In this document: piece after piece, positions 7,478-13,123 of the stretch | How positions within the stretch are numbered: position 1 is the stretch's first letter | How the letters are laid out: every line of letters begins with the position of its first letter | Notes under the pieces: model-generated | What the model saw: the letters and a program-made list of their open reading frames with translations, nothing else | Databases searched by the model: none | Told to the model about the DNA's origin: nothing | Position numbers and translations under genes: made by a program | DNA from: an uncultured Actinomycetes bacterium | GTDB taxonomy: Bacteria > Actinomycetota > Thermoleophilia > Solirubrobacterales > 70-9 | DNA: 23,867 bases | Assembly (NCBI GenBank): GCA_937907435.1 | Contig: CALCIA010000112.1 | Coordinates: 1 to 23,867 of the forward strand | Direction: 5' to 3'

Positions 7478-8128
7478 ATGCCGGATCTGCTCGACAGGGG
7501 AGCGCCACCGGAGTCCAACCCATTGTCCTTTGTCACCCAGAGGGTTACAAACGACAACGGGCTGCTCGGCGAGGCCGGCGCGCGCGCCGAGCTGCGGCGA
7601 CAGATCGGGCGGCTCGAGCGCGAGCTTGCCGGGCTGGTCGCCGCGGGACTCGGGCGGGTCGACGTGCCGCATCGGGTCGCCGCCGCGGGTCCGCCGCGGG
7701 TGCTCGACCTCGGTGAGCTCGAGGAGGTCCGTGACGCGCTCGCCGGCCGCGCCGCCGACGCGCGGCGGGCGCTCGCCGAGCGCGACGCCGTCGAGGAGGC
7801 CAACCGCGCGCTCCTCGCCGCGATGCTGGCCGACCCCGCCGCCTACCACTGGCTGCGGATCAGCCGCGCCGACGTCGGCGAGCCGGGCTGCGGCCACTGG
7901 CACTCGCGTCCCGTCCTCGGCCCGCTCGGGATGCTGATGGGCTGGTGGCGGGTCAAGGTCTCCTCCGGATGTCCCAGAACCGCGCGGCTCGCGGCCGCTC
8001 CTCGCACATCTCCAAACCTGACGAGCGCCCGCCGGCGCCGTGGGGCAACGCGCCGCTCGCCGAGCTGGCGATCCTCGCCGGGATCATCTGCCTCGCGATC
8101 GGCATCTTCGGCTCGCACGAGACGCTGA
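7478..8128 (+). CDS. Coiled-coil protein with Cys/His C-terminal motif, unknown function
   Basis: The frame is open for 216 codons. Residues 14-28 (NPLSFVTQRVTNDNG) are encoded by a 43-bp palindrome (7519-7561), so the true ancestral N-terminus may be further in. Residues about 34-120 are Ala/Leu/Arg/Glu-rich and predicted coiled coil. The conserved-looking core is at 137-166: GCGHWHSRPVLGPLGMLMGW followed by WRVKVSSGCP, with C138, H140, H142 and C165 able to bind a metal. I recall this motif at the C-terminus of uncharacterised actinobacterial proteins. Beyond P166 the sequence becomes Arg/Ser-rich with shadow-frame composition and overlaps the next gene by 160 bp, so the stop codon after SSGCP may have been lost or a frameshift has occurred. 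It has no assignable function. Cytoplasmic. Confidence 0.6.
   Translation: MPDLLDRGAPPESNPLSFVTQRVTNDNGLLGEAGARAELRRQIGRLERELAGLVAAGLGRVDVPHRVAAAGPPRVLDLGELEEVRDALAGRAADARRALAERDAVEEANRALLAAMLADPAAYHWLRISRADVGEPGCGHWHSRPVLGPLGMLMGWWRVKVSSGCPRTARLAAAPRTSPNLTSARRRRGATRRSPSWRSSPGSSASRSASSARTRR
7519..7561. repeat. In-frame palindrome within the coiled-coil gene
   Basis: Arms 7519-7538 and 7542-7561 (20 bp, 17 paired) flank the 3-nt loop AGA. The pairing positions are CCC, TTGTC, TTTGT and ACCC, with single mismatches between the blocks. It is read in frame as NPLSFVTQRVTNDNG. It resembles the family B insertion in layout (long arms, 3-nt loop, open reading frame) but not in sequence. Confidence 0.7.
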
Positions 8129-8397
8129 TCGGCGTCGGCGTCGGCCTCGCCGCGGTGGGCGGCATGGAGGTGGCGATCCGTGAGCACTTCGCCGGCTATC
8201 GGTCACACACGACCCTGCTGGCCGGCTTCGTCTTCGTCGTCGTGGTCGGCGTCCTCTTCTACGCGGCGGGCCTGGTCCTGGCCTACGCCCTGCCGATCGG
8301 CGCCGTCTGCTTCGCGGTGGCGTTCTACCTCGCCCGCCGCGCCTTCCAGCGCGCCTCCGGAGGGCTCAGCTTCCGGATCGGCGGGATGCGCGGCTAG
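7969..8397 (+). CDS. Small membrane protein, three to four TM segments
   Basis: A 142-residue integral membrane protein of unknown function. A basic, Pro-rich N-terminus (1-30) precedes hydrophobic segments near residues 33-49 (AELAILAGIICLAIGIFG), 53-66, 84-102 (LLAGFVFVVVVGVLFYAAGL) and 103-119, ending in a positively charged tail (ARRAFQRASGG). The ATG at 7969 was preferred to the GTG at 7945 because it removes a stretch that merely re-reads the Cys/His motif of the upstream gene; GGTCTCCTCCGG upstream gives no clear Shine-Dalgarno, so initiation may be coupled to the upstream frame, which it overlaps. No family is recognised. Confidence 0.68.
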   Translation: MSQNRAARGRSSHISKPDERPPAPWGNAPLAELAILAGIICLAIGIFGSHETLIGVGVGLAAVGGMEVAIREHFAGYRSHTTLLAGFVFVVVVGVLFYAAGLVLAYALPIGAVCFAVAFYLARRAFQRASGGLSFRIGGMRG

Positions 8398-8407
8398 CGC
8401 CCATGTC

Positions 8408-8450
8408 GATGGGCCGAAAACCTGTCAGATAGTCCGGTTTTCGGCCCATC
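8408..8450. repeat. Family C palindrome between convergent genes
   Basis: A perfect 15-bp inverted repeat (arm GATGGGCCGAAAACC at 8408-8422, complement at 8436-8450) encloses the 13-nt loop TGTCAGATAGTCC. It begins 11 bp after the stop of the membrane protein gene and lies 45 bp beyond the stop of the convergent mIHF gene, so it could end transcription from both sides. The lack of a T-tract on either strand makes a simple intrinsic terminator doubtful. The stem-loop border reads CCTGTCAG, close to CCTGCCAG in family A. Confidence 0.75.
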
Positions 8451-8494
8451 AACTTCGGGGCCCGTCAAGGTCGGCCCTGTCGACGGTGGGTAGG

Positions 8495-8860
8495 TCAGGC
8501 GGTGGCGTGCGGGGCGCCGGAGGTGCGGGCGGCGAGCTCGGTGGCGAGCATCGTGCGCTGGCGCGGCGTGAGCGTGCCCAGCTGCTTGTTCTCGCTCATC
8601 GAGAGCGGCATCAGGAACTTGCGGGCGCGGGTGCGTCCCCAGCGCCGCTGGCTGGTGAGGAGCTCGGAGATCGTCATGCTCTCGGTCTGCCAGGGACAGT
8701 CGCGGACGACCTCGGCGGGATCGATGTCACCCCGCGCCACCGCGCGCTTCAGCTCGGCTCGAGCGAGCCGCACGGTGTTGGCGCGTTCGAGGGCCCTCAT
8801 GTGTTGAGGCGGTTCGGGCGATGCGGTCGTCGTTGCGGGTGCCGTCATGGCAGCGTCCAC
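8495..8860 (-). CDS. mihF: Integration host factor, actinobacterial type (mIHF)
   Basis: A 121-residue DNA-binding protein of the mIHF family, a nucleoid protein of Actinobacteria first known as the host factor for phage L5 integration and unrelated in fold to enterobacterial IHF. Characteristic segments are ALERANTVRLARAELKRAVA (23-42), PWQTESMTISELL (about 56-68) and QRRWGRTRARKFLMPLSMSE (71-90) followed by NK. The last two form the helix-two turns-helix DNA-binding part. The Ala/Thr/Pro-rich ends are probably disordered. The GTG at 8860 was chosen because AGGGAGG sits 6 nt upstream; an ATG at 8848 is the alternative and would drop four residues. The gene is monocistronic, facing the membrane protein gene across the family C palindrome. 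Confidence 0.92.
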   Translation of the reverse strand: MDAAMTAPATTTASPEPPQHMRALERANTVRLARAELKRAVARGDIDPAEVVRDCPWQTESMTISELLTSQRRWGRTRARKFLMPLSMSENKQLGTLTPRQRTMLATELAARTSGAPHATA

Positions 8861-9154
8861 TGGACTCCTCCCTTCAAAAGGAATCGTTAACTGGGTGGTC
8901 TTCGCCGACGATCCACCGTCAGTTCCCTGCCTTGTCGGACCAGATGAGTGGCGGCCCGGCGTTCCCTTGGGGTGGCGTCGGCGAGGAGACGAAGCTACGT
9001 CTTCGAGGTGGGGGTCGTCAACCCGCGTTCGGCGGAATGGCGTCCGGTCCGGTCGCTAAGAGCAACAATTTCGCGCGGGTCCCGTGAAGGTCCCGATCCG
9101 CACAAGTCTGAACTTACCCCCGGTGGGGGATGTCAACTGGCGGTTAACCAGCCG
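8861..9154. other. Intergenic region upstream of mihF
   Basis: This is 294 bp between the 5' end of mihF and the 3' end of the oxoamine synthase gene, both on the minus strand, with no credible gene. It holds the mihF ribosome-binding site at its left edge and a long-loop inverted repeat: CGCCGACG plus CCACC (8903-8917, 2-nt bulge) pairs with 8971-8983 around a 53-nt loop. Towards the right a short G/C hairpin near 9115-9130 lies beyond the stop of the oxoamine synthase gene and could weakly end its transcription. I see no clear promoter boxes. Confidence 0.5.
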
Positions 9155-10411
9155 TTACAGTCTCGGCAGCTCTGGGAAGTCGGCGATCGTCCGCTCGATC
9201 GTCGCCAGGGCGGCGTCCAGGTTCTCCCGCGTGTGGGTCGCCATGAGGCTCGTCCGCAGCAGCGCGCCGCCGGGCGGGACGGCCGGGTGGATCGCCACGT
9301 TGGTGTAGACGCCGGCGTCGAAGAGGGCCTTCCAGAGGAGGACCGCCTGCCAGTCGTCGCCGACCACGACCGGCACCACCGGGGTGGTGGCGACGCGGCC
9401 GTCGGGGAGCGTCCCCGGCTCGACCACCTGGAGGCCAAGCGAGCGCAGGCCCTCGCGCAGGTACTCGGCGTTGCCGAGCAGGCGCTCGAAGAGCTCGGGG
9501 CCCTCGGCGCGGATCACCCGCAGCGCCGCCAGCGCCGCGCCGACCGCGGCGGGCACCGCCGAGGCGCTGAAGATGAAGGCGCGGGAGGAGACCCGCAGGT
9601 ACTCGACCACGTCGGCGGGGCCGGCGATGAAGCCGCCGCAGGAGGCGAGGCTCTTGGAGAAGGTGCCCATCCGCAGGTCGACCTGGTCCTCGAGGCCGAA
9701 GAGCTCGGAGGCGCCGGCGCCGCGGGCGCCGAGCACGCCGGCGCCGTGGGCCTCGTCGACCATCAGCCGCGCGCCGTAGGTACGACAGAGATCGACGATG
9801 GCCGGCAGGTCGCAGACGTCGCCCTCCATCGAGAAGACGCCGTCGACGACGACGAGGACGCCGCCGCCGTCCTCGGCCGCCCGTCCCAGCATCCGCTCCA
9901 GTTTGTCCATCCTGTTGTGACGGAAGGGGCGCAGTTTGGCGCCGGAGATGCGGACGCCGTCGAGGATCGAGGCGTGGTCGCCGCTGTCGCAGATCACCGT
10001 GTCGGCGGGGCCGAGGATCGTCCCGATCGCGCCGACGTTGGCCTGGTAGCCGGTGGTGAAGACGATCGCGTCGTCGGTCCCCATCCATTCGGCCAGCTCC
10101 CGCTCGAGGTCGAGGTGGAGCGGGGTGGTGCCGTTGAGGAGGCGCGAGCCGGTCACCCCGGTGCCGTAGGTCTCGAGCGCCGCGCGGGCCGCCTCCTTGA
10201 CCCGCGGGTCCCCCGTCAGCCCCAGGTAGTTGTTGGAGCCGAGCATGATCGTCTCCCGGCCTTCCATCTCGACCACGGGGCCGGCCTGCGAGGTGAGCAG
10301 GCGGAAGTAGGGAAGGAGGTCGTGCTCTTTGGCTGCTTCAAGCTGCTCGAGCCGGTCGTGTTCGCGCGCCTTGGCGAAGACGTCGACCGGCGCCTTGGCG
10401 GTCTCGCTCAT
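9155..10411 (-). CDS. Alpha-oxoamine synthase, serine-palmitoyltransferase-like
   Basis: A 418-residue PLP enzyme that condenses an amino acid with an acyl-CoA, releasing CO2. Core residues are H146 (DSGDHASILDG), which stacks on PLP, D219 and H222 in MVDEAHGAG, and the Schiff-base lysine K253 in GTFSKSLASCGG. The N-terminal helix region (1-55), LGSNNYLGLT (58-67), GSRLLNGT, GVFSMEGDVCDLP, RAFIFSAS and the C-terminal PAVPPGGALLRTSLMATHT resemble bacterial serine palmitoyltransferases more than BioF or Kbl, but the three groups overlap and the substrate is not proven. No biotin or threonine-degradation genes are nearby; sphingolipid or other long-chain base synthesis would fit a lipid theme (inference). 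The ATG at 10411 is 7 nt from a TAGACT box, consistent with leaderless translation. Confidence 0.85.
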   Translation of the reverse strand: MSETAKAPVDVFAKAREHDRLEQLEAAKEHDLLPYFRLLTSQAGPVVEMEGRETIMLGSNNYLGLTGDPRVKEAARAALETYGTGVTGSRLLNGTTPLHLDLERELAEWMGTDDAIVFTTGYQANVGAIGTILGPADTVICDSGDHASILDGVRISGAKLRPFRHNRMDKLERMLGRAAEDGGGVLVVVDGVFSMEGDVCDLPAIVDLCRTYGARLMVDEAHGAGVLGARGAGASELFGLEDQVDLRMGTFSKSLASCGGFIAGPADVVEYLRVSSRAFIFSASAVPAAVGAALAALRVIRAEGPELFERLLGNAEYLREGLRSLGLQVVEPGTLPDGRVATTPVVPVVVGDDWQAVLLWKALFDAGVYTNVAIHPAVPPGGALLRTSLMATHTRENLDAALATIERTIADFPELPRL

Positions 10412-10418
10412 GGTCGGG

Positions 10419-10424
10419 AGTCTA
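10419..10424 (-). promoter_or_regulatory. Candidate -10 box of the oxoamine synthase gene
   Basis: The minus strand reads TAGACT, followed by exactly 7 nt and the ATG at 10411. This puts the expected start point on the A of the ATG and there is no Shine-Dalgarno sequence, so a leaderless transcript is likely. Confidence 0.5.
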
Positions 10425-10448
10425 GGTACAGAGGCGGTGGAAAGCGGG

Positions 10449-10471
10449 CAAACCCGCAGTTTGCGGGGTTG
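10449..10471. repeat. Short hairpin between divergent promoters
   Basis: CAAACCCGC (10449-10457) pairs at 8 of 9 positions with GCGGGGTTG (10463-10471) around a 5-nt loop. It lies midway between the two divergent -10 boxes and could be an operator or chance G/C pairing. Confidence 0.35.
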
Positions 10472-10507
10472 CGGGGCGGTCGGGGCGGAGGCGACCTGAC
10501 CCCTCGT

Positions 10508-10513
10508 TATCTT
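10508..10513 (+). promoter_or_regulatory. Candidate -10 box of the small one-TM gene
   Basis: TATCTT is followed by 7 nt and the GTG at 10521, the same geometry as the other proposed leaderless starts in this window. Confidence 0.4.
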
Positions 10514-10520
10514 GGGTTCG

Positions 10521-10838
10521 GTGAGTGACCACCACCTTGACGGGGAGATCGTCGCCGAGGAAGACGCGTCCGCGGAGGACGCCGTCGACCCGGTCCGCAG
10601 GCTTCCCAGCGCGGTGCCCGAGGCGGGGTCCCTGGCGCTGCGCGGCGAGGTGAAGAGCGCCGCGCTCGCGGCCGCGGGCGGGGTGCTTGCCGGCGCCGCG
10701 ACCGTCGCCGCGGTCCGCGCCGTCTCCGCGGTCGGCTCGCGCGGGGGCGTCTCGCGTCGACTCGCCCGGCGGCGCCGTCCCGGCAAGGTGATCGCCAGTC
10801 GCTCCTTCCTGGTCGACGTCCACCTGCTCGACCGCTAG
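10521..10838 (+). CDS. Hypothetical small protein with one hydrophobic segment
   Basis: A 105-residue protein of unknown function. Residues 1-45 are acidic (MSDHHLDGEIVAEEDASAED), residues about 46-68 form an Ala/Gly/Val segment that could span the membrane (ALAAAGGVLAGAATVAAVRA), then comes an Arg-rich stretch (RRLARRRRPGK) and a short C-terminal strand (VIASRSFLVDVHLLDR). The GTG at 10521 is preferred to a TTG at 10512 because the TTG overlaps the candidate -10 box. It is divergent from the oxoamine synthase and shares its regulatory region. Coding is supported by third-position G/C and a sensible charge layout, not by a recognised family. Confidence 0.55.
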   Translation: MSDHHLDGEIVAEEDASAEDAVDPVRRLPSAVPEAGSLALRGEVKSAALAAAGGVLAGAATVAAVRAVSAVGSRGGVSRRLARRRRPGKVIASRSFLVDVHLLDR

Positions 10839-10903
10839 ATGCCCCTGCCCACGCCACCGCCCGCCCGGTCGCACGCGGCCGCGGGCGCGACTGCCTAGCG
10901 CCG

Positions 10904-11854
10904 GTGGGCGCCACACGCGCCTCGGTCGAGGTCGAGGTCCGGCCCCCTTCGCCGTTCCGGCTCGGCCGCGGCAGCGCCGACCGCACGCTGTGGGTGCAGG
11001 GCGGCATCGCGACGCGCCTGCTCACCGTCGACCGCGCGCCGGTCCTCGCGCGCGCCTGGATGCGCGGGCCCGGCCTGGTGGCCTTCCGCGCCGAGGCGGT
11101 CGACCCGCGGGCGGTGACGATCCCGGTCCCCTGCGAGGAGCCGCGGCTCGCGGGACGGGCGGAGTTGGCGACGGCGATCGAGCGGATGCGCTTCGCGCTC
11201 GGCGTCGACGAGGACCTGTCGGCCTTCCACCGGCGCTTCCGCCGCGACCCGCTGGTCGGCCCGATCATCCGCCGCCGGCCCGACTTCCGACCGCGCCGCC
11301 GGCCCTGGCCCTGGGAGGCGCTCGCCCAGGCGGTCTGCGGGCAGCTGATCGAGGCGAGGCGCGCGGCGGTGATCGAGCGCCGCCTCGTCGGCCGCTGGGG
11401 CGCGCGCCTCGGCGAGGGGAGGGGCGCGCTCCGCGACACCCCGCCCGCGGCGCTGATCGCCGGCCGCGCGCCGGCCGAACTGGAGTCGATGGACCTCTCC
11501 GGCGGCCGCTCGGTGGCGCTGCGCAAGCTGGCCGTCGAAGTGGCGCGCGGCCGCTGCGACCTCGCCTCGCCCGACTCCGACCCGCGCCTCCTCTCCGTCC
11601 CCCAGATCGGCCCCTGGACGATCCAGTGCCTCGCCCTCTTCGGCCGCGGCGACATGGACGCCCTCCCCGCCGGCGACCTCGGCTACATCAAGCTGGTCGG
11701 CCACCTCGCCAACCTCGGCCGCCGCGCCACGGTCCCGGAGGTCGAAGAGTTCTACGCGCCGTATGAGCCCTACCGCGGCCTGGTCGGCTCGCTGACCCTG
11801 GCGGGCCTGCACCGCATGGTGTCCGAAGGCCCCCGTCTGCCGCTGGCGGCGTAG
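10904..11854 (+). CDS. AlkA-type DNA-3-methyladenine glycosylase (HhH-GPD)
   Basis: A 316-residue base-excision repair enzyme of the helix-hairpin-helix GPD superfamily, which removes alkylated purines. The hairpin motif is LLSVPQIGPWTIQCLALFGR (229-248), and the GPD segment MDALPAGDLGYIKLVG follows with D258 as the catalytic Asp. The segment WPWEALAQAVCGQLIEARRA (135-154) is the usual substrate-pocket helix (compare the family's fExLvraIisQQiS). The N-terminal 130 residues contain a beta-rich domain as in AlkA. Two cysteines near the HhH do not form the Cys cluster of MutY/Nth, which argues against those families. The start is a GTG at 10904, 65 bp after the small gene. It is most likely cytoplasmic and constitutively expressed; no Ada-type operator is visible. 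Confidence 0.87.
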   Translation: MGATRASVEVEVRPPSPFRLGRGSADRTLWVQGGIATRLLTVDRAPVLARAWMRGPGLVAFRAEAVDPRAVTIPVPCEEPRLAGRAELATAIERMRFALGVDEDLSAFHRRFRRDPLVGPIIRRRPDFRPRRRPWPWEALAQAVCGQLIEARRAAVIERRLVGRWGARLGEGRGALRDTPPAALIAGRAPAELESMDLSGGRSVALRKLAVEVARGRCDLASPDSDPRLLSVPQIGPWTIQCLALFGRGDMDALPAGDLGYIKLVGHLANLGRRATVPEVEEFYAPYEPYRGLVGSLTLAGLHRMVSEGPRLPLAA

Positions 11855-11903
11855 AGGGCTTGTCGGGCGACGGATAAAGGGTCGGGTGGCCTGAGCGTGC
11901 CGG

Positions 11904-11948
11904 GGATGCCGTCCCGACCCGGGGCAGGCTGTGGTCGGCACGGCATCC
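11904..11948 (-). repeat. Family A palindrome, copy 2 (stem diverged, loop kept)
   Basis: Arms 11904-11919 and 11933-11948 pair at 15 of 16 positions (arm GGATGCCGTCCCGACC). Read on the minus strand the 13-nt loop is ACAGCCTGCCCCG, matching the first ten bases of the family A loop at 1-44. TGCC/GGCA (11898-11901 and 11951-11954) extends the stem after a 2-nt internal loop. The stem is unrelated to copy 1, yet still complementary. Confidence 0.7.
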
Positions 11949-11977
11949 GCGGCAGCCCGGGGCCCGGGAGGGGACAG

Positions 11978-12025
11978 GTGAGTTCGCACTTCTCCGCGCT
12001 ATTCGCGGATTACTGCGAACTCGAC
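11978..12025 (+). repeat. Family B palindrome, decayed copy
   Basis: About 40 of 48 bases match the perfect family B element at 15233-15281 (minus strand). The outer arm GAGTTCGCA (11980-11988) pairs with 12014-12022 and the inner arm TCCGCG (11993-11998) with 12004-12009; three mismatches lie between. Read on the plus strand from GTG it gives VSSHFSALFADYCELD, still open in the same register as the in-frame copy. Confidence 0.75.
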
Positions 12026-12110
12026 CCGGCGGGCCCGGAGGAAGCGTCACGGAAGGGGGGAGAAGTGACGATGTCGTGTGCCTTCATCCCGGAACCGGGC
12101 GGCTCCCTCG

Positions 12111-12159
12111 GGTGCGTTCGTCGTTAGTAGCCCTATACCGAACAAGCGACGAACGCACC
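12111..12159. repeat. 13-bp perfect inverted repeat
   Basis: GGTGCGTTCGTCG (12111-12123) and its exact complement (12147-12159) enclose 23 nt that are unusually A/T-rich for this window (TTAGTAGCCCTATACCGAAC). It could be an operator-like site or another palindromic element; no second copy is seen. Confidence 0.6.
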
Positions 12160-12188
12160 ATGATGGGGAGCGATCGGGTATCACGAGA

Positions 12189-12249
12189 GGCGCACGGAAG
12201 GCGCAAGCCGTGACGGTCCCGTCGCAGACCCGTGAGGCTTCCGTGCGCC
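12189..12249. repeat. 12-bp inverted repeat with inner hairpin
   Basis: GGCGCACGGAAG (12189-12200) pairs perfectly with 12238-12249. The 37-nt loop contains a smaller hairpin GACGG-TC-CCGTC. Nested stems of this kind also occur at 18349-18457. Confidence 0.55.
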
Positions 12250-12345
12250 CTCCGTCCCGGAACCGGCTCCCGTGGCCTCTCAGCCGCCCGAGGCGACAGC
12301 TTTCCCTGCGCACAGCTCCGAGGCGTCAGCTTCCCGTCCGCCGCT

Positions 12346-12360
12346 CGGGCGAATCGCCCG
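12346..12360 (-). terminator. Possible terminator of the minus-strand flagellar operon
   Basis: CGGGCG-AAT-CGCCCG forms a 6-bp hairpin immediately after the stop codon of the last operon gene (12361). There is no T-tract, so it may only pause or stabilise the transcript end. Confidence 0.3.
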
Positions 12361-12681
12361 CTACGCGCTCGCCCGTGCGTTCGCGGTCGTCGCGTAGGCG
12401 TGGGCGGCCTCGCGGGCGCGGTGCACTTGCTCGAGGTCGCCGCCGCGTTCGGCGAGGCGGCCGCCGAGCAGCTCGCCGATCCGCTGTTGGGCGGCGGCGG
12501 CGCGGCGGAGGGACGGCTCGGCCTCGGCGGGTGGGCGGCCGGGGAGGGAGGCGCGGATCTCGGTCGCCTCCGCGTAGAGGGCTTCGAGGTCCTCGGGGCG
12601 CTCGGCTTCGCAGGCCGCGAGCTCGGCCTCGGCTAGCTCGGCCAGTCGTTCGTAGGCGGTGAGGTCGGCTGCGGCGCTCAC
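12361..12681 (-). CDS. Small flagellar chaperone candidate (FliT-like)
   Basis: A 106-residue, almost wholly alpha-helical protein, rich in Ala, Glu, Leu and Arg, with no membrane segment. It follows fliS with a 4-bp overlap (start 12681, fliS stop 12678), so it is co-translated. In many flagellated bacteria the gene after fliS encodes FliT, the chaperone of cap protein FliD; size, helical content and position fit, but the sequence itself is too plain to prove it. A helical pair near residues 9-45 (YERLAELAEAELAACEAERP) and the last 40 residues could form the helical bundle. FliD, its presumed partner, is two genes upstream. Glu is mainly GAG, as in other cytoplasmic flagellar proteins here. 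Confidence 0.55.
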   Translation of the reverse strand: MSAAADLTAYERLAELAEAELAACEAERPEDLEALYAEATEIRASLPGRPPAEAEPSLRRAAAAQQRIGELLGGRLAERGGDLEQVHRAREAAHAYATTANARASA

Positions 12682-13103
12682 GCCTGGGCTCCGGCGGCGC
12701 CGAGGGTCGGGCGTCCCGTCATCGGCGCCGGGGGTGCCTCGGCGATCGTCGCCCAGGCGTCGCGGAGCTCGGCGAGGAGCTTCGCCACCCGCTCGATCCG
12801 CTTCGGGTCGCGCTTCAGCTGCGCGGCGAGCAGCTCGCGCTTGCAGAACATGTAGATCTCGGCGAGGCGCTCGGTGATCTCGCCGGCCGTCGGGTCGAGG
12901 GTGGCCAGCAGCTCGTCGAGGATCGCGCCGGCGCGGTTCAGCGCCTTGCCCGCGGCGGCGACGTCCTCGGCCCGGAGCGCGGCGGCGCCGCGGGCGAGGA
13001 AGCGGCTGAGGCCGTCGTAGAGCATCACCACCAGCTTCTCCGGTGCCGCCGTGAGGACGCTGTCCTGGGCGTAGGCCTGGCTGGCGCTCCGGTAGGGGTT
13101 CAT
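12678..13103 (-). CDS. fliS: Flagellin export chaperone FliS
   Basis: A 141-residue cytoplasmic four-helix-bundle chaperone that binds the C-terminus of flagellin before export. The N-terminus has the family pattern NPYRSASQAYAQDSVLTAAP (2-21) followed by EKLVVMLYDGLSRFLARG, the classic LxxMLYDGxxxFL helix. The central helix ILDELLATLDPTAGEITERL and the later YMFCKRELLAAQLKRDPKRI also align with FliS. The C-terminal 20 residues are Ala/Pro-rich and probably flexible. It lies 20 bp after fliD in the same operon. The ATG start at 13103 gives a normal-length protein. Confidence 0.92.
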   Translation of the reverse strand: MNPYRSASQAYAQDSVLTAAPEKLVVMLYDGLSRFLARGAAALRAEDVAAAGKALNRAGAILDELLATLDPTAGEITERLAEIYMFCKRELLAAQLKRDPKRIERVAKLLAELRDAWATIAEAPPAPMTGRPTLGAAGAQA

Positions 13104-13123
13104 CGCTCAGGCTTGGTGGTGGG

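Larger units (their letters stand above)
11855..12360. other. Palindrome-rich intergenic region
   Basis: This is 506 bp between the convergent glycosylase and FliT-like genes. Open frames here have shadow-like composition, so I call no gene. It holds a family A copy (11904-11948), a decayed family B copy (11978-12025), a 13-bp perfect inverted repeat (12111-12123 with 12147-12159), a 12-bp one with a 37-nt loop (12189-12200 with 12238-12249), two imperfect direct repeats of about 18 bp (from 12289 and 12319, core CCGAGGCGWCAGCTT) and a terminal hairpin (12346-12360). Confidence 0.7.

Noticed and set aside
8948..10528. 526-codon plus-strand open frame opposite the oxoamine synthase
   Set aside because: Composition is shadow-like (GGG/GAG/CGG strings, no motifs), while the minus strand has intact PLP active-site residues.
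11897..12127. 76-codon open frame containing the family B peptide in the intergenic region
   Set aside because: Outside the palindrome it is Gly/Pro/Arg-rich with no ribosome-binding site or family; treated as non-coding.
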